Part shown: positions 36,632 to 45,337 of the stretch, piece after piece | How the letters are laid out: each line of letters opens with the position of its first letter | How positions within the stretch are numbered: the first letter of the stretch is position 1 | From: Sphingobacterium sp. lm-10 | Lineage (GTDB): Bacteria > Bacteroidota > Bacteroidia > Sphingobacteriales > Sphingobacteriaceae | Length of the DNA: 64,000 bases | Assembly: GCF_023554555.1 (NCBI RefSeq) | Contig: NZ_JAMJWC010000001.1 | Span: 2,356,001-2,420,000, forward strand | Direction of reading: 5' to 3' | Notes under the pieces: model-generated | What the model saw: only the letters and a program-made list of their open reading frames with translations | What the model was told of the DNA's origin: nothing | Databases searched by the model: none | Translations under genes and position numbers: made by a program

Positions 36632-37615
36632 TTAGGAAAGCGGCAAATCTACCTGTTCTTGAAAGTTGCCCGCATCATCGCAGATAAAACTCATGGGTTG
36701 TTCTGGATTTTTGATAATCTCAAAAAGCGTATACCCCCAGGGTTTCCAAAAGTTCTCCAGCACCTGACCATATGTTTTTACTTGCCAATGGTCGAAGATA
36801 GGCTTCATAGTCCAATCCTGCATGGGCATCGGTTCTACATAGATCATTTTTGGGGTATCCATGTAGGTATAATCTGGCAACTTATTGAACAGGTATGCAG
36901 AATAAAAGAAGCGTGCGCAGATTTCTTCGAATTGAATGGGATGTAATACCTTGTTTTGTACCAATGCGAGCACATCCTCATGGTAGATCGCATGTGTCCC
37001 ATTATCCTGCAGCGTGGCAATGATAGCAAAGTCATTCATCCGCAACGAGAATATTAACGTATTGATCTCATCCCGGTAGATGAACGTCTCTGGAGCATTT
37101 TCTACGGGAAGTACCAACACCGAGAAGGGATTTCTGTTTTCGAATTCCATCGGATGGATAGCCGATTGGAGCATCGTATGCAAATTGCGAAACTTATGAA
37201 CTAAAGCCTGTGAGAAATTCATCTCTTCGCCAGTCATGGTAGCCTGTCGTATGCCGGCCTGTATTTCATTGAACACCACACCATACAATATCTTAGCCAC
37301 CCATTGAAATAGGACGGTTGATGGCAACTCTTTCACCGCAGCATAGCCGGCATCCATCGCACGCTCTACGGCAGATTCTATAGATTCCAATGGCAATGCA
37401 GCATCTGCAGAGCAAGGCAATTGCAACTTCTTGTACGTAGAAAAGCTTTCATCCAACATCTTAAATGGTTGCTCTTCCAAGTTGAAAGCGCGCATCATCC
37501 AGACGGGGAACACCTGAATCTGCTCATCTGCGGAATGCAGTGTCTTGCCGGTGAGAAAGCAAGTCTGGTTATCAAACGTAAAGTCTTGAAAAGGGTTATA
37601 GAGTCTTGTTGCCAT
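36632..37615 (-). CDS. Unknown soluble protein, 327 residues
   Basis: A soluble protein of mixed helix and strand with no signal peptide or membrane segment. It begins with FTFDNQTCFLTGKTLHSADEQIQVFPVW, where a C-x-L-T-G pattern is reminiscent of the first knuckle of HNH-type sequences, but I see no second cysteine pair or catalytic histidine set, so this is not a call. The C-terminal half is rich in aromatic residues. It is a single gene with its own leader, between the TonB_C-like gene and the PagL-like gene. I do not recognise the family. Confidence 0.7.
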   Translation of the reverse strand: MATRLYNPFQDFTFDNQTCFLTGKTLHSADEQIQVFPVWMMRAFNLEEQPFKMLDESFSTYKKLQLPCSADAALPLESIESAVERAMDAGYAAVKELPSTVLFQWVAKILYGVVFNEIQAGIRQATMTGEEMNFSQALVHKFRNLHTMLQSAIHPMEFENRNPFSVLVLPVENAPETFIYRDEINTLIFSLRMNDFAIIATLQDNGTHAIYHEDVLALVQNKVLHPIQFEEICARFFYSAYLFNKLPDYTYMDTPKMIYVEPMPMQDWTMKPIFDHWQVKTYGQVLENFWKPWGYTLFEIIKNPEQPMSFICDDAGNFQEQVDLPLS

Positions 37616-37733
37616 ATCTCGGACAAAGGTAGGGCTTTGGGGAAATTATTCGATATGCTGTGATGCTAATGACGAAAAAATGGCGGTTCGACAAAAATGA
37701 CTATAACGAAATACGAAGTTGTAAAAATGTATG

Positions 37734-37741
37734 TATTTTTG
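37734..37741 (+). promoter_or_regulatory. -7 element of the PagL-like gene
   Basis: TATTTTTG matches TAnnTTTG and ends 24 bp before GTG 37766; no -33 TTG at standard distance. Confidence 0.4.
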
Positions 37742-37765
37742 CGCCTCATTCAATAAAATTTATTT

Positions 37766-38890
37766 GTGCTACGTTTATATACGCTATTTTTTTTCTTAAC
37801 GATTACTACCATAAACTGTCTTTTTGGACAGGTCGATTCTACCCTAAGGCGAAAATCTCCTATCATCTTTGAGGTGGAAGTGGAGAATGGAGGGATTTTA
37901 CAGCAGAAGAATGCAAGAGTAGCGTATCAAGATGCTTATTATGAAGGCATCAACTTTAAGGTTGGCTGGCAGCAAAGGAATAAAAAAGATCCTTATTTTG
38001 ATTTGTACAACAATCCAATCTATGGAATTGGATTTTATTCCAGCACATTCAACAATGACATTATCGGTAATCCGTATGCCTTGTATGGATTTGTACAAAC
38101 GCCTATTGCACCACGAGAGCACAGCCGCTGGTCCTATGATTATCGGATTGGCCTTGGCTTATCGGGTAATTTCTACCCCTTTGATGAAGAAGAAAATCCA
38201 CTCAACTTGGTGATCGGCTCTAAAAATAATGTATTTATCGATTTTGGTATCCGTGCGCAATATGCTTTTCATCCAAAATGGCGCGCTGGTGTGGGCTTAG
38301 CTTTTCATCACTTTTCCAATGGAGCATTGGTATTGCCCAACTCTGGGGTGAATCTCGTACCATTGACGATCTCGGTAAACTATCAACCTAACCCTATGCC
38401 TGTCACTTCGCGCAAGGCAGATATTCCGCCCTATAGCAGACGAACACTTTTTCATATTAACTATGGTGTGGGTGCAAAACAACTAAGTCAGGATAATGAC
38501 CATCGTTATTTCAAGTCCACTTTAAGTGCCTACGCCAGCCGGCATGTAAGCCACAAATGGCGCATTGGCGGCGGCTTAGATCTTTTCTATTCTTCCTCCG
38601 GAAATCATAATGAGATTGCGGGTGATAAATCGGGAGATTTGGGATCCAAACTTTCTGGAGGTCCATCCTTTTATCTGGCACATGTACTCAACCAGCGCTT
38701 GGTACTAAATGGGAATGTGGGATATTACATACATAACCAGGTATTCAATGGCGAGATCAACAAATTCTTTCTCCGCGCGGGCGCCCGATATTATGTATAT
38801 CAAAATATCAATGTCGGCGCTTCTATCAAAGCACATATGGGCAAGGCAGATTTCATAGAATGGACGGTTGGTTATACTTTTAACCGTTAA
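37766..38890 (+). CDS. PagL-like lipid A 3-O-deacylase (acyloxyacyl hydrolase family)
   Basis: A 374-residue outer-membrane protein. The signal peptide (about 1-21, ending CLFGQ) is preceded by a GTG start at 37766. The region GVGLAFHHFSNGALVLPNSG carries the PagL motif H-x-S-N-G with the catalytic His and Ser, and the surroundings alternate as beta strands of a barrel. PagL removes the 3-O acyl chain of lipid A, which softens recognition by host immunity and can change outer-membrane permeability. At 374 residues it is about twice the length of Pseudomonas PagL; the C-terminal half is a second strand-rich part, as in many Bacteroidota homologues. It converges with topB, 5 bp away. Confidence 0.78.
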   Translation: MLRLYTLFFFLTITTINCLFGQVDSTLRRKSPIIFEVEVENGGILQQKNARVAYQDAYYEGINFKVGWQQRNKKDPYFDLYNNPIYGIGFYSSTFNNDIIGNPYALYGFVQTPIAPREHSRWSYDYRIGLGLSGNFYPFDEEENPLNLVIGSKNNVFIDFGIRAQYAFHPKWRAGVGLAFHHFSNGALVLPNSGVNLVPLTISVNYQPNPMPVTSRKADIPPYSRRTLFHINYGVGAKQLSQDNDHRYFKSTLSAYASRHVSHKWRIGGGLDLFYSSSGNHNEIAGDKSGDLGSKLSGGPSFYLAHVLNQRLVLNGNVGYYIHNQVFNGEINKFFLRAGARYYVYQNINVGASIKAHMGKADFIEWTVGYTFNR

Positions 38891-38895
38891 GGCGG

Positions 38896-41013
38896 TTATT
38901 CTATGGGGCTAACACGGAGGTTTTCGAAAGTCAAGGCAGCCTCCACCAACTGGCCTTGCTTATTCTTCACGCCCTTTAGCACCGAGGTTTTTCCGTTTTC
39001 CAGCAGGTTTTTCATTTCTTTTTCTTCCAGAAATACACCATTTAGCGTACGCCAGATCTTAAAATCGCAGCCTTGTGCGTAGCGATCACACTGCGCAACC
39101 TTCTCATACAGTTGTATGCTTCCTGGCTGGCATTTCGGGCATTTGATCTTGCCTTTTTGCTGTGGCTTGGCTTCTTCTTGCGCGATGGCAATTTTCAGCT
39201 GTAAGAGCTCCCCGGTAATCTTTGCCGTGTAATCCTTAATATGTTTCATAAAGACATCGTAAGATACCTTGTTGGCACGCATCTCTTCTAGCTTTTGCTC
39301 CCACTTACCCGTCAATGTTACTTTAGCAATGGAACGATCTTTCACCAAATGATAGATCGTTAAACCTTTGTCTGTAGGTACCAACTTTTTCTTTTCACGA
39401 CGGATATAATCTCGCTGAAACAGGGTTTCTATGGTAGCCGCACGCGTGGCAGGGGTTCCCAACCCACAATCTTTCATGGCTTGGCGCATCTCCTCATCCT
39501 CGATTTCCTTGCCAGAAGTTTCCATAGCCTTTAATAAGGACGCTTCCGTATGCACCGGCTTCGCTTTGGTAAAGCGCTCGGATAAAGCAAGAGAACGCAT
39601 CACATGCCACTCCCCAGAAGTTAACTTAGGTAGTTGTGCATTCTCATTATCCTGATCGTCATTGCCTTTTTCCTCCTCTGCTGGCGGCTCCACTTGCTCC
39701 GCCGAAAGGCGCCACCCGTATTGGCGAATTACCGTTCCTTTCGCAATAAGCTCCGTATCTGCAGCTTTCAGCACGACGGTAGTAATGTCTTTAATACAAA
39801 TTTCAGAGAAACTTTCGACCATTCGCTTCGCGATCATCTCATAAACATGCTGCTGATCTTTCGGCATTGGCCCTGGCTTTTCGTCGGTCACGAGCAGCGC
39901 ATGGTGATCAGTCACTTTCTTATCGTCTACCGAGCGCTTATTGAGCTTTGCTCCGACCAGATTACGACTAATGGCAGCGATACTTTCTGGCGCGTTTGCT
40001 GCTAGGTGTTGGAATAAGCTATCGATGGTTTCAAAAACATCTTCCCCTATGTAGCGAGATCCGGTACGGGGATAGGTAATCACTTTTTTCTCATAGAGCG
40101 TTTGCGCAATGCTCAGCGTTTGATCGGCAGAGTAGCCATATTTCTTATTAGCATCCTGCTGTAGTGTGGTCAAATCGTACAGCAAGGGCGGCTGTTCCTT
40201 CGTTTCTTTAGCCTCGACCTGAATTACCTCTGCACTATCTCCCACTTTTATTTGTGTGAATTGAGCATCAGCATCTTTTTTTTTGTCGAATTTGTTGGAT
40301 GTTGCGGTAAATGAGATACCATCTTTTTCAAAGCCCGCCTGAATTTTAAAAAATGCCTGAGGCTTAAAGTCGAGATTTTCGAGATAGCGTCCGCAGATCA
40401 TGGCCAAGGTTGGCGTCTGCACACGACCTAATGATAATAAACCTTTGTTTCCAGCAGCTAAGGTAATTGCCTGCGTGGCATTGATACCGATTAGCCAGTC
40501 CGATTCCGAACGGGATCTCGCCGACATGTACAAGCTGTCGTATTCCGTACCGGCTTTCAAAGCGGCAAATCCCGCTTTAATGGCTTTATCCGTTTGAGAA
40601 GAAATCCATAAACGCCGGAATGGCACTTCAGACTTTAGGTAATAATAAATGTTTCGAAAAATCAGCTCGCCTTCACGCCCAGCATCCGTTGCCACAATGA
40701 TTTCCTCGGCTTGATCTAGTAACGATTTGATGGTGTTCAGCTGTTTGGCAGCGCCACCATCATCCACCTGACGGCCATCTTTACGTACTTTCTTCACTTC
40801 TAGTGCAAATGAGGCTGGAATGATCGGAAGATTAGTGGCCGACCAACTATGATATCCATACGCCTGCGGTGTACACAGTTGCACCAAATGCCCAAAGGCA
40901 TACGTAAAGGCATAACCATTGCCTTCAATATAGCCATCTCTGATATTTTTAGCCCCCATCACCCGTGCCAAATCTCGAGCGACAGATGGCTTCTCCGCAA
41001 TTACTACTTTCAT
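38896..41013 (-). CDS. topB: DNA topoisomerase III
   Basis: A type IA topoisomerase that unlinks single-stranded or hemicatenated DNA. The 705-residue protein starts with the Toprim sequence MKVVIAEKPSVARDLARVMG, has DAGREGELIFR (about 110-120) and the active-site tyrosine in KKVITYPRTGSRYI (around residue 313). The C-terminal part has a zinc-binding CPKCQPGSIQLYEKVAQCD. Length is normal for the TopB of Bacteroidota. Mobile elements often carry related genes, but nothing else mobile is next to this one, so it is read as chromosomal. Confidence 0.93.
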   Translation of the reverse strand: MKVVIAEKPSVARDLARVMGAKNIRDGYIEGNGYAFTYAFGHLVQLCTPQAYGYHSWSATNLPIIPASFALEVKKVRKDGRQVDDGGAAKQLNTIKSLLDQAEEIIVATDAGREGELIFRNIYYYLKSEVPFRRLWISSQTDKAIKAGFAALKAGTEYDSLYMSARSRSESDWLIGINATQAITLAAGNKGLLSLGRVQTPTLAMICGRYLENLDFKPQAFFKIQAGFEKDGISFTATSNKFDKKKDADAQFTQIKVGDSAEVIQVEAKETKEQPPLLYDLTTLQQDANKKYGYSADQTLSIAQTLYEKKVITYPRTGSRYIGEDVFETIDSLFQHLAANAPESIAAISRNLVGAKLNKRSVDDKKVTDHHALLVTDEKPGPMPKDQQHVYEMIAKRMVESFSEICIKDITTVVLKAADTELIAKGTVIRQYGWRLSAEQVEPPAEEEKGNDDQDNENAQLPKLTSGEWHVMRSLALSERFTKAKPVHTEASLLKAMETSGKEIEDEEMRQAMKDCGLGTPATRAATIETLFQRDYIRREKKKLVPTDKGLTIYHLVKDRSIAKVTLTGKWEQKLEEMRANKVSYDVFMKHIKDYTAKITGELLQLKIAIAQEEAKPQQKGKIKCPKCQPGSIQLYEKVAQCDRYAQGCDFKIWRTLNGVFLEEKEMKNLLENGKTSVLKGVKNKQGQLVEAALTFENLRVSPIE

Positions 41014-41044
41014 GCTTTATTTTATCGAAACGTTAGGATCGTGT

Positions 41045-42391
41045 TTAGTCCAGTGAAGGAATAGTTATTCCCTGTATCTTGCGGTACAAATCTACCGCGT
41101 ATACATCGGTCATTCCAGACACAAAGTCTAGTACCGAACGAATTTTACTATACACATCGTCAGACGAGGTATGAAACTGTTCAGGAATCATCGCCACTAT
41201 CTTTTTGTCAAAAATGGTCTTGTTTGTTTTGAGGTAGGCAGGAAGAAATTCACTTAACAGTGCATTGAGCACCTTGAAACCTGCGATCTCGATCTGCACC
41301 ACATTGGGCGCATTATAAATCCTTTCAATCGATAACTTTTCAATACGTTTCATATGATCCACCAAAGCCGGATCCAACGCATCAATCAGGGAAGATTGGA
41401 AAGTACCTGCCAATAATTCATCCTGCTTGCCCGTAAATACTGTTGCACAACCATGAATAAGGGTATTGATGGCTTTCGCACGTAACAAAGAGACCTTACT
41501 TCCGGTATCTTTCAAGCCATCCAGACGGTCGCGCAAATTATCATCCATACACAATGGCATCAGCAAATCTTCTACTTCCTGATAGGACAGAATACGTAGG
41601 TGATGTGCATCTTCTAAATCAATGATGTTATAACAAATATCATCCGCTGCTTCCACCAGGTAAACCAATGGGTGCCTGAGGTATCCTTCCGGATTTGCCG
41701 GATCCACCTGCAAGCCGAGTTCTATCGCGATCTTATCAAACACCGGTTTTTCCCCTTCAAAAAAACCATATTTTTTTCTGTGATGATTCCCTTTTACATG
41801 TCCGTCGATAGCTCGGCAAGGATATTTTACAATAGCCGCCAAACTAGTATATGTTAATGCAAAACCTTTATCATCTTTCCCATTAAAAGGATGTGTTAAG
41901 ATGCGCAGTGCGTTAGCATTTCCTTCGAAATGAATCAAATCTTGCCATTGTTCTTTCGTCACCAAACTTTCATATCGATTGCCATCTCCATGTATAAAGT
42001 AAGATGAAATGGCAGCCTCTCCAGAATGTCCGAACGCAGGATTACCCAAGTCATGCGACAGGCATGCCGCAGAAACAATGTTGCCAACCTCCTGCAGAAA
42101 AGGGATATCTATATCGACGTTTGGATTCTTCTTTTTGGTCATCATATAAAACAATCGGCCAAGCGACCTTCCGACGCTGGCCACCTCTAAGCTGTGGGTA
42201 AGCCGATTGTGTACAAACACGGATCCGGGCAATGGAAACACCTGTGTTTTATTCTGCAATCTGCGAAATGGCGAGGAAAAAATCAAGCGGTCATAATCGC
42301 GCTGAAACTCAGAGCGCGCGTCGATCTGATCATTCAGTTCCCGGGCTTCGTATCCCCATCGCTTTGCCGATAATAGTTGTTTCCACTGCAT
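41045..42391 (-). CDS. dgt: Deoxyguanosinetriphosphate triphosphohydrolase-like protein
   Basis: A 448-residue HD-domain dNTPase that hydrolyses dGTP or other dNTPs to nucleoside and triphosphate. The HD metal site is given by NRLTHSLEVASVGRS and CLSHDLGNPAFGHSGE; RLQNKTQVFPL at about residues 40-50 is also typical. The open frame extends to a TTG at 42415, but that codon overlaps the TATATTTG promoter element at 42413-42420, so ATG 42391 (MQWKQLLSAKRWG) is chosen. The gene follows topB on the same strand with a 31-bp gap in between, so both are probably one unit dgt-topB. Confidence 0.9.
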   Translation of the reverse strand: MQWKQLLSAKRWGYEARELNDQIDARSEFQRDYDRLIFSSPFRRLQNKTQVFPLPGSVFVHNRLTHSLEVASVGRSLGRLFYMMTKKKNPNVDIDIPFLQEVGNIVSAACLSHDLGNPAFGHSGEAAISSYFIHGDGNRYESLVTKEQWQDLIHFEGNANALRILTHPFNGKDDKGFALTYTSLAAIVKYPCRAIDGHVKGNHHRKKYGFFEGEKPVFDKIAIELGLQVDPANPEGYLRHPLVYLVEAADDICYNIIDLEDAHHLRILSYQEVEDLLMPLCMDDNLRDRLDGLKDTGSKVSLLRAKAINTLIHGCATVFTGKQDELLAGTFQSSLIDALDPALVDHMKRIEKLSIERIYNAPNVVQIEIAGFKVLNALLSEFLPAYLKTNKTIFDKKIVAMIPEQFHTSSDDVYSKIRSVLDFVSGMTDVYAVDLYRKIQGITIPSLD

Positions 42392-42412
42392 GTAATATGG
42401 TGTTTTGAAGGC

Positions 42413-42420
42413 CAAATATA
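42413..42420 (-). promoter_or_regulatory. -7 element of dgt
   Basis: On the minus strand TATATTTG, an exact match to TAnnTTTG, 21 bp before ATG 42391. No TTG within 17-23 bp upstream (one is 27 bp away). Confidence 0.5.
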
Positions 42421-42537
42421 CGGTTTAATCGGGAGAAGGGGAACGCTCAACTCCTCACTTTTGAGGCCTTATTCGCCATTTGTCGGGATTGAAAATATTC
42501 GTTATCTTTAGTCACCGAATAAACAGAACTAACTTAC

Positions 42538-43599
42538 ATGACCACATACCGACTTCCTGATCCTGCACAGTTCAAGGCTAAATACCGCAACAAGAATACG
42601 CATCTTATTGTATTGCAAAATCAGGCTGGCATGCAGGTGGCTTTGACCGATTATGGCGCGCGCATCGTGAGCATTATCGTACCCAATCAACAAGGCGAAC
42701 CTACCGATGTCGCGTTGGGCTTTGATAATATAGCGGATTATCTGAACGCCGAAGCCAAATTTTTAGGAACCACAGTTGGTCGATATGCCAACCGTATCGC
42801 CAATGCGCGCTTTGAGTTGGACGGACAGGAGTATCAGCTGGAGAAAAACAACGGCAACAACTGCCTGCATGGAGGCAGCGATGGTTTCCACGATCAAGTG
42901 TGGGATAGGCAAACCAGTTTGGAGCATAAGGTGGACTTCTATTATACGGCAAATGACGGCGAAGGCGGCTTTCCAGGCAACTTAAATGTACATGTGTCGT
43001 ACGAGTTAACGGATGATAATGAATTGAAAATTGCGTATCGGGCGGTTACCGACCAGAAAACGGTTCTTAATTTGACAAATCATGCTTATTTCAATCTGCA
43101 CGGCGAAGGCCAGGGAGAGATCCTAGACCATTATGTGCACATTCCATCCAGCCAGTTTATTCCGACTAATGAAGATCAAATTCCGCTAAACACGGGTGAA
43201 TCGGTAGCCAATACTCCTTTTGATTTTCGAGTAGAAACACAGATTTCCGAAAACTTAGATTTGAATCATCCACAGCTCGCAGTGGCGAAGGGCTTTGACC
43301 ATAGTTATGTGGTTTCGCCAAGCGATTCGCAACATGTTGCTACTGCTCGCTCGGCTTCCTCCGGTATTCAGCTCGACGTATTTAGCAGCGAGCCATCTGT
43401 TCATTTTTACACCGGAAATCATTTGCTTGGCAATGATAAAGGAAAAGCGGGCCGTACATATAATCCGTATACAGGCCTCTGTTTTGAAACACAGCATTTT
43501 CCAAATTCACCGAACCTACCAGATTTTCCATCCGTAGTACTTGACAAAGGGCAGGAGTATAAGTCTAAGACAATATATAAATTTTCTTTGCATAAATAA
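42538..43599 (+). CDS. galM: Aldose 1-epimerase
   Basis: Interconverts the alpha and beta anomers of galactose, glucose and similar sugars. The 353-residue protein has the family region YGARIVSIIVPNQ, FLGTTVGRYANRIANA, the catalytic histidine in LTNHAYFNLHG (about 180) and the catalytic glutamate in LCFETQHFPNSPN (about 320). No signal peptide, so it acts in the cytoplasm; many Bacteroidota also have an exported form. It stands alone, with no galactose genes beside it, so its sugar specificity is open. GC and codon use look like the neighbours. Confidence 0.92.
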   Translation: MTTYRLPDPAQFKAKYRNKNTHLIVLQNQAGMQVALTDYGARIVSIIVPNQQGEPTDVALGFDNIADYLNAEAKFLGTTVGRYANRIANARFELDGQEYQLEKNNGNNCLHGGSDGFHDQVWDRQTSLEHKVDFYYTANDGEGGFPGNLNVHVSYELTDDNELKIAYRAVTDQKTVLNLTNHAYFNLHGEGQGEILDHYVHIPSSQFIPTNEDQIPLNTGESVANTPFDFRVETQISENLDLNHPQLAVAKGFDHSYVVSPSDSQHVATARSASSGIQLDVFSSEPSVHFYTGNHLLGNDKGKAGRTYNPYTGLCFETQHFPNSPNLPDFPSVVLDKGQEYKSKTIYKFSLHK

Positions 43600-43714
43600 A
43601 AACACTAAATTTAACACTCATATCATTCACTAAAAAACAGATTAAATGCTCCTTTTCGAAGGATACGAATGTTCTGGAGTATTTACAAGGCGTTAAAAAG
43701 TAAGTTATAACAAT

Positions 43715-45229
43715 ATGAAAAATATAAAATGGATCGCGCTAGCCTGCAGCGCTGTATTATACTTCCAACAGGCCAATGCGCAGGAGGTTGTTTCCGCTAA
43801 AGACAGCGCGAGCTACGAAGAAATTGTAGCGCAGATCAATAAATTAGCGTCAAGTGGCACAGAGGAAGACAAAGCCCTTTTGAAGCAAGAGGCAGAGGCA
43901 CTCGCTCTAAAAAAAGATGAAGACCAGTTGACTTTAGCGGCCTCTATATATGAGCGAGCGTTGGATGATACCGAGAAAGCGACGGCAATTCGTGCAGCTA
44001 TTGAATCACAATATCCTCAAGGTAAAACCGTACGCAACAAATCGTATTCTGAAATGCTAAAAGAAGCTGGAGAAGATATCTCTGCAGCAGATTTCGAGCA
44101 GCGATATGTTGCTTGGACAAAGCAATATCCTGCCGCTAATTACGCTGAAAAAGACCATAGCATTTATCATTCCGCACTTTTTAACTTAGTAAATCGCTAT
44201 GTGAAAGAGTCGAATATGCCCAAAACCAGAGAAATATTAAGCCAACTAAAAGGTACTGATTTTTATGTTCCTGCGGTAGCTACTACTTTCGATAAGCTGA
44301 CTGACGCAGACAAGGATTATGCTGCATTTGCTCCCCTTTTGAAGGATGCTTACACGGTGGGAAAGGCTGCTTCCGAGTCTGAAGACCCAAAACAAAAGCA
44401 GAGCAACAATGCTAATTATTATGCTGCGGTAGCTCCGATATATGCAGCGGCGCTAACGGAAGAAAAAAACTATGATGAAGCCATCGAGATCACACAGTCT
44501 TCGTTGGAAGAATCACACTTTGGTGGTTATTACGCCTTGAAGAATGCAAAAGTATTAGGCAATGCGTATGCTCAAAAAGGTGAGAAAGAAAAAGCATTGG
44601 AAACCTACGAAAAGTTTATCGCAGCTAATGGTAAAGATTCTACTATCGTGGCGCAGGCTCAGGTATTGTACAAAGATGTACATGGTGACAAGGCTGACTT
44701 TCAAGCACACCTAGCGGACTTAGATAAGCAAATGACAGAGGCATACTTTGCGAAATATGAAAAGGAAATGAAGAAAGAGGAAGCGCCTGCATTTACACTA
44801 GTGAATCGTGACGGTAAGGAAGTTTCTCTATCTGATTTCAAAGGTAAAGTCGTGGTATTAGACTTCTGGGCAACCTGGTGTGGCCCGTGTATCGTTTCGT
44901 TTCCAGGGATGCAAGCTGCAGTGACCAAATATGCTAACGACGACGAAGTGGAATTTTTATTTATCGACACGTGGCAACGGGAAGAAAACTACAAAGAGCT
45001 AGTAGATGAATTTATCGCTAAAAACAACTACAGCTTCCACGTATTATTCGACGAAATGAAAGATCGTTCGAAAGCGACCGTAACCGCTTATGGCATTCAA
45101 GGTATTCCAGCCAAAGTCATTATCGACAAAGAAGGCTTTATTCGTTTCCAAAACTCTGGATCGGAAAGCAATGTGGATAAGTTGGTCAAAGAATTAGACA
45201 CCAAGATTACTTTGGCTAAACGCGGATAG
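43715..45229 (+). CDS. TlpA-like thiol-disulfide oxidoreductase with helical N-terminal part
   Basis: A 504-residue exported protein. A signal peptide (about 1-23, ending ANAQ) is followed by some 330 residues of helices rich in Glu, Lys and Ala that look like TPR-type repeats (YYALKNAKVLGNAYAQKGEK), and then a thioredoxin domain (about 360-500) with the redox motif WATWCGPC near 385-392 and the cis-proline in YGIQGIPAKVI. It likely reduces or isomerises disulfides in the periplasm. It is a single-gene unit ending at a strong terminator. The repeats may bind a client protein, which is inferred. Confidence 0.87.
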   Translation: MKNIKWIALACSAVLYFQQANAQEVVSAKDSASYEEIVAQINKLASSGTEEDKALLKQEAEALALKKDEDQLTLAASIYERALDDTEKATAIRAAIESQYPQGKTVRNKSYSEMLKEAGEDISAADFEQRYVAWTKQYPAANYAEKDHSIYHSALFNLVNRYVKESNMPKTREILSQLKGTDFYVPAVATTFDKLTDADKDYAAFAPLLKDAYTVGKAASESEDPKQKQSNNANYYAAVAPIYAAALTEEKNYDEAIEITQSSLEESHFGGYYALKNAKVLGNAYAQKGEKEKALETYEKFIAANGKDSTIVAQAQVLYKDVHGDKADFQAHLADLDKQMTEAYFAKYEKEMKKEEAPAFTLVNRDGKEVSLSDFKGKVVVLDFWATWCGPCIVSFPGMQAAVTKYANDDEVEFLFIDTWQREENYKELVDEFIAKNNYSFHVLFDEMKDRSKATVTAYGIQGIPAKVIIDKEGFIRFQNSGSESNVDKLVKELDTKITLAKRG

Positions 45230-45277
45230 TTTAGTTTGCTCAACTAGATTCTTATAATCTGCAAACTAGGTTTTCAT

Positions 45278-45319
45278 AAAAAAACAGGTCTGGAATAGCT
45301 ATTCCAGACCTGTTTTTTT
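45278..45319. terminator. Bidirectional terminator between TlpA-like gene and argH
   Basis: A perfect palindrome of two 21-bp arms (45278-45298 and 45299-45319), with AGCT likely left as the loop. The core AACAGGTCTGGAAT is flanked by a run of A and a run of T, so it serves both convergent genes. Confidence 0.9.
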
Positions 45320-45337
45320 ACGGATTGATAGATTTGT

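Noticed and set aside
38896..42391. topB as a sign of an integrated conjugative element
   Set aside because: No integrase, relaxase, tra genes or attachment repeats lie nearby; the neighbours are housekeeping genes.
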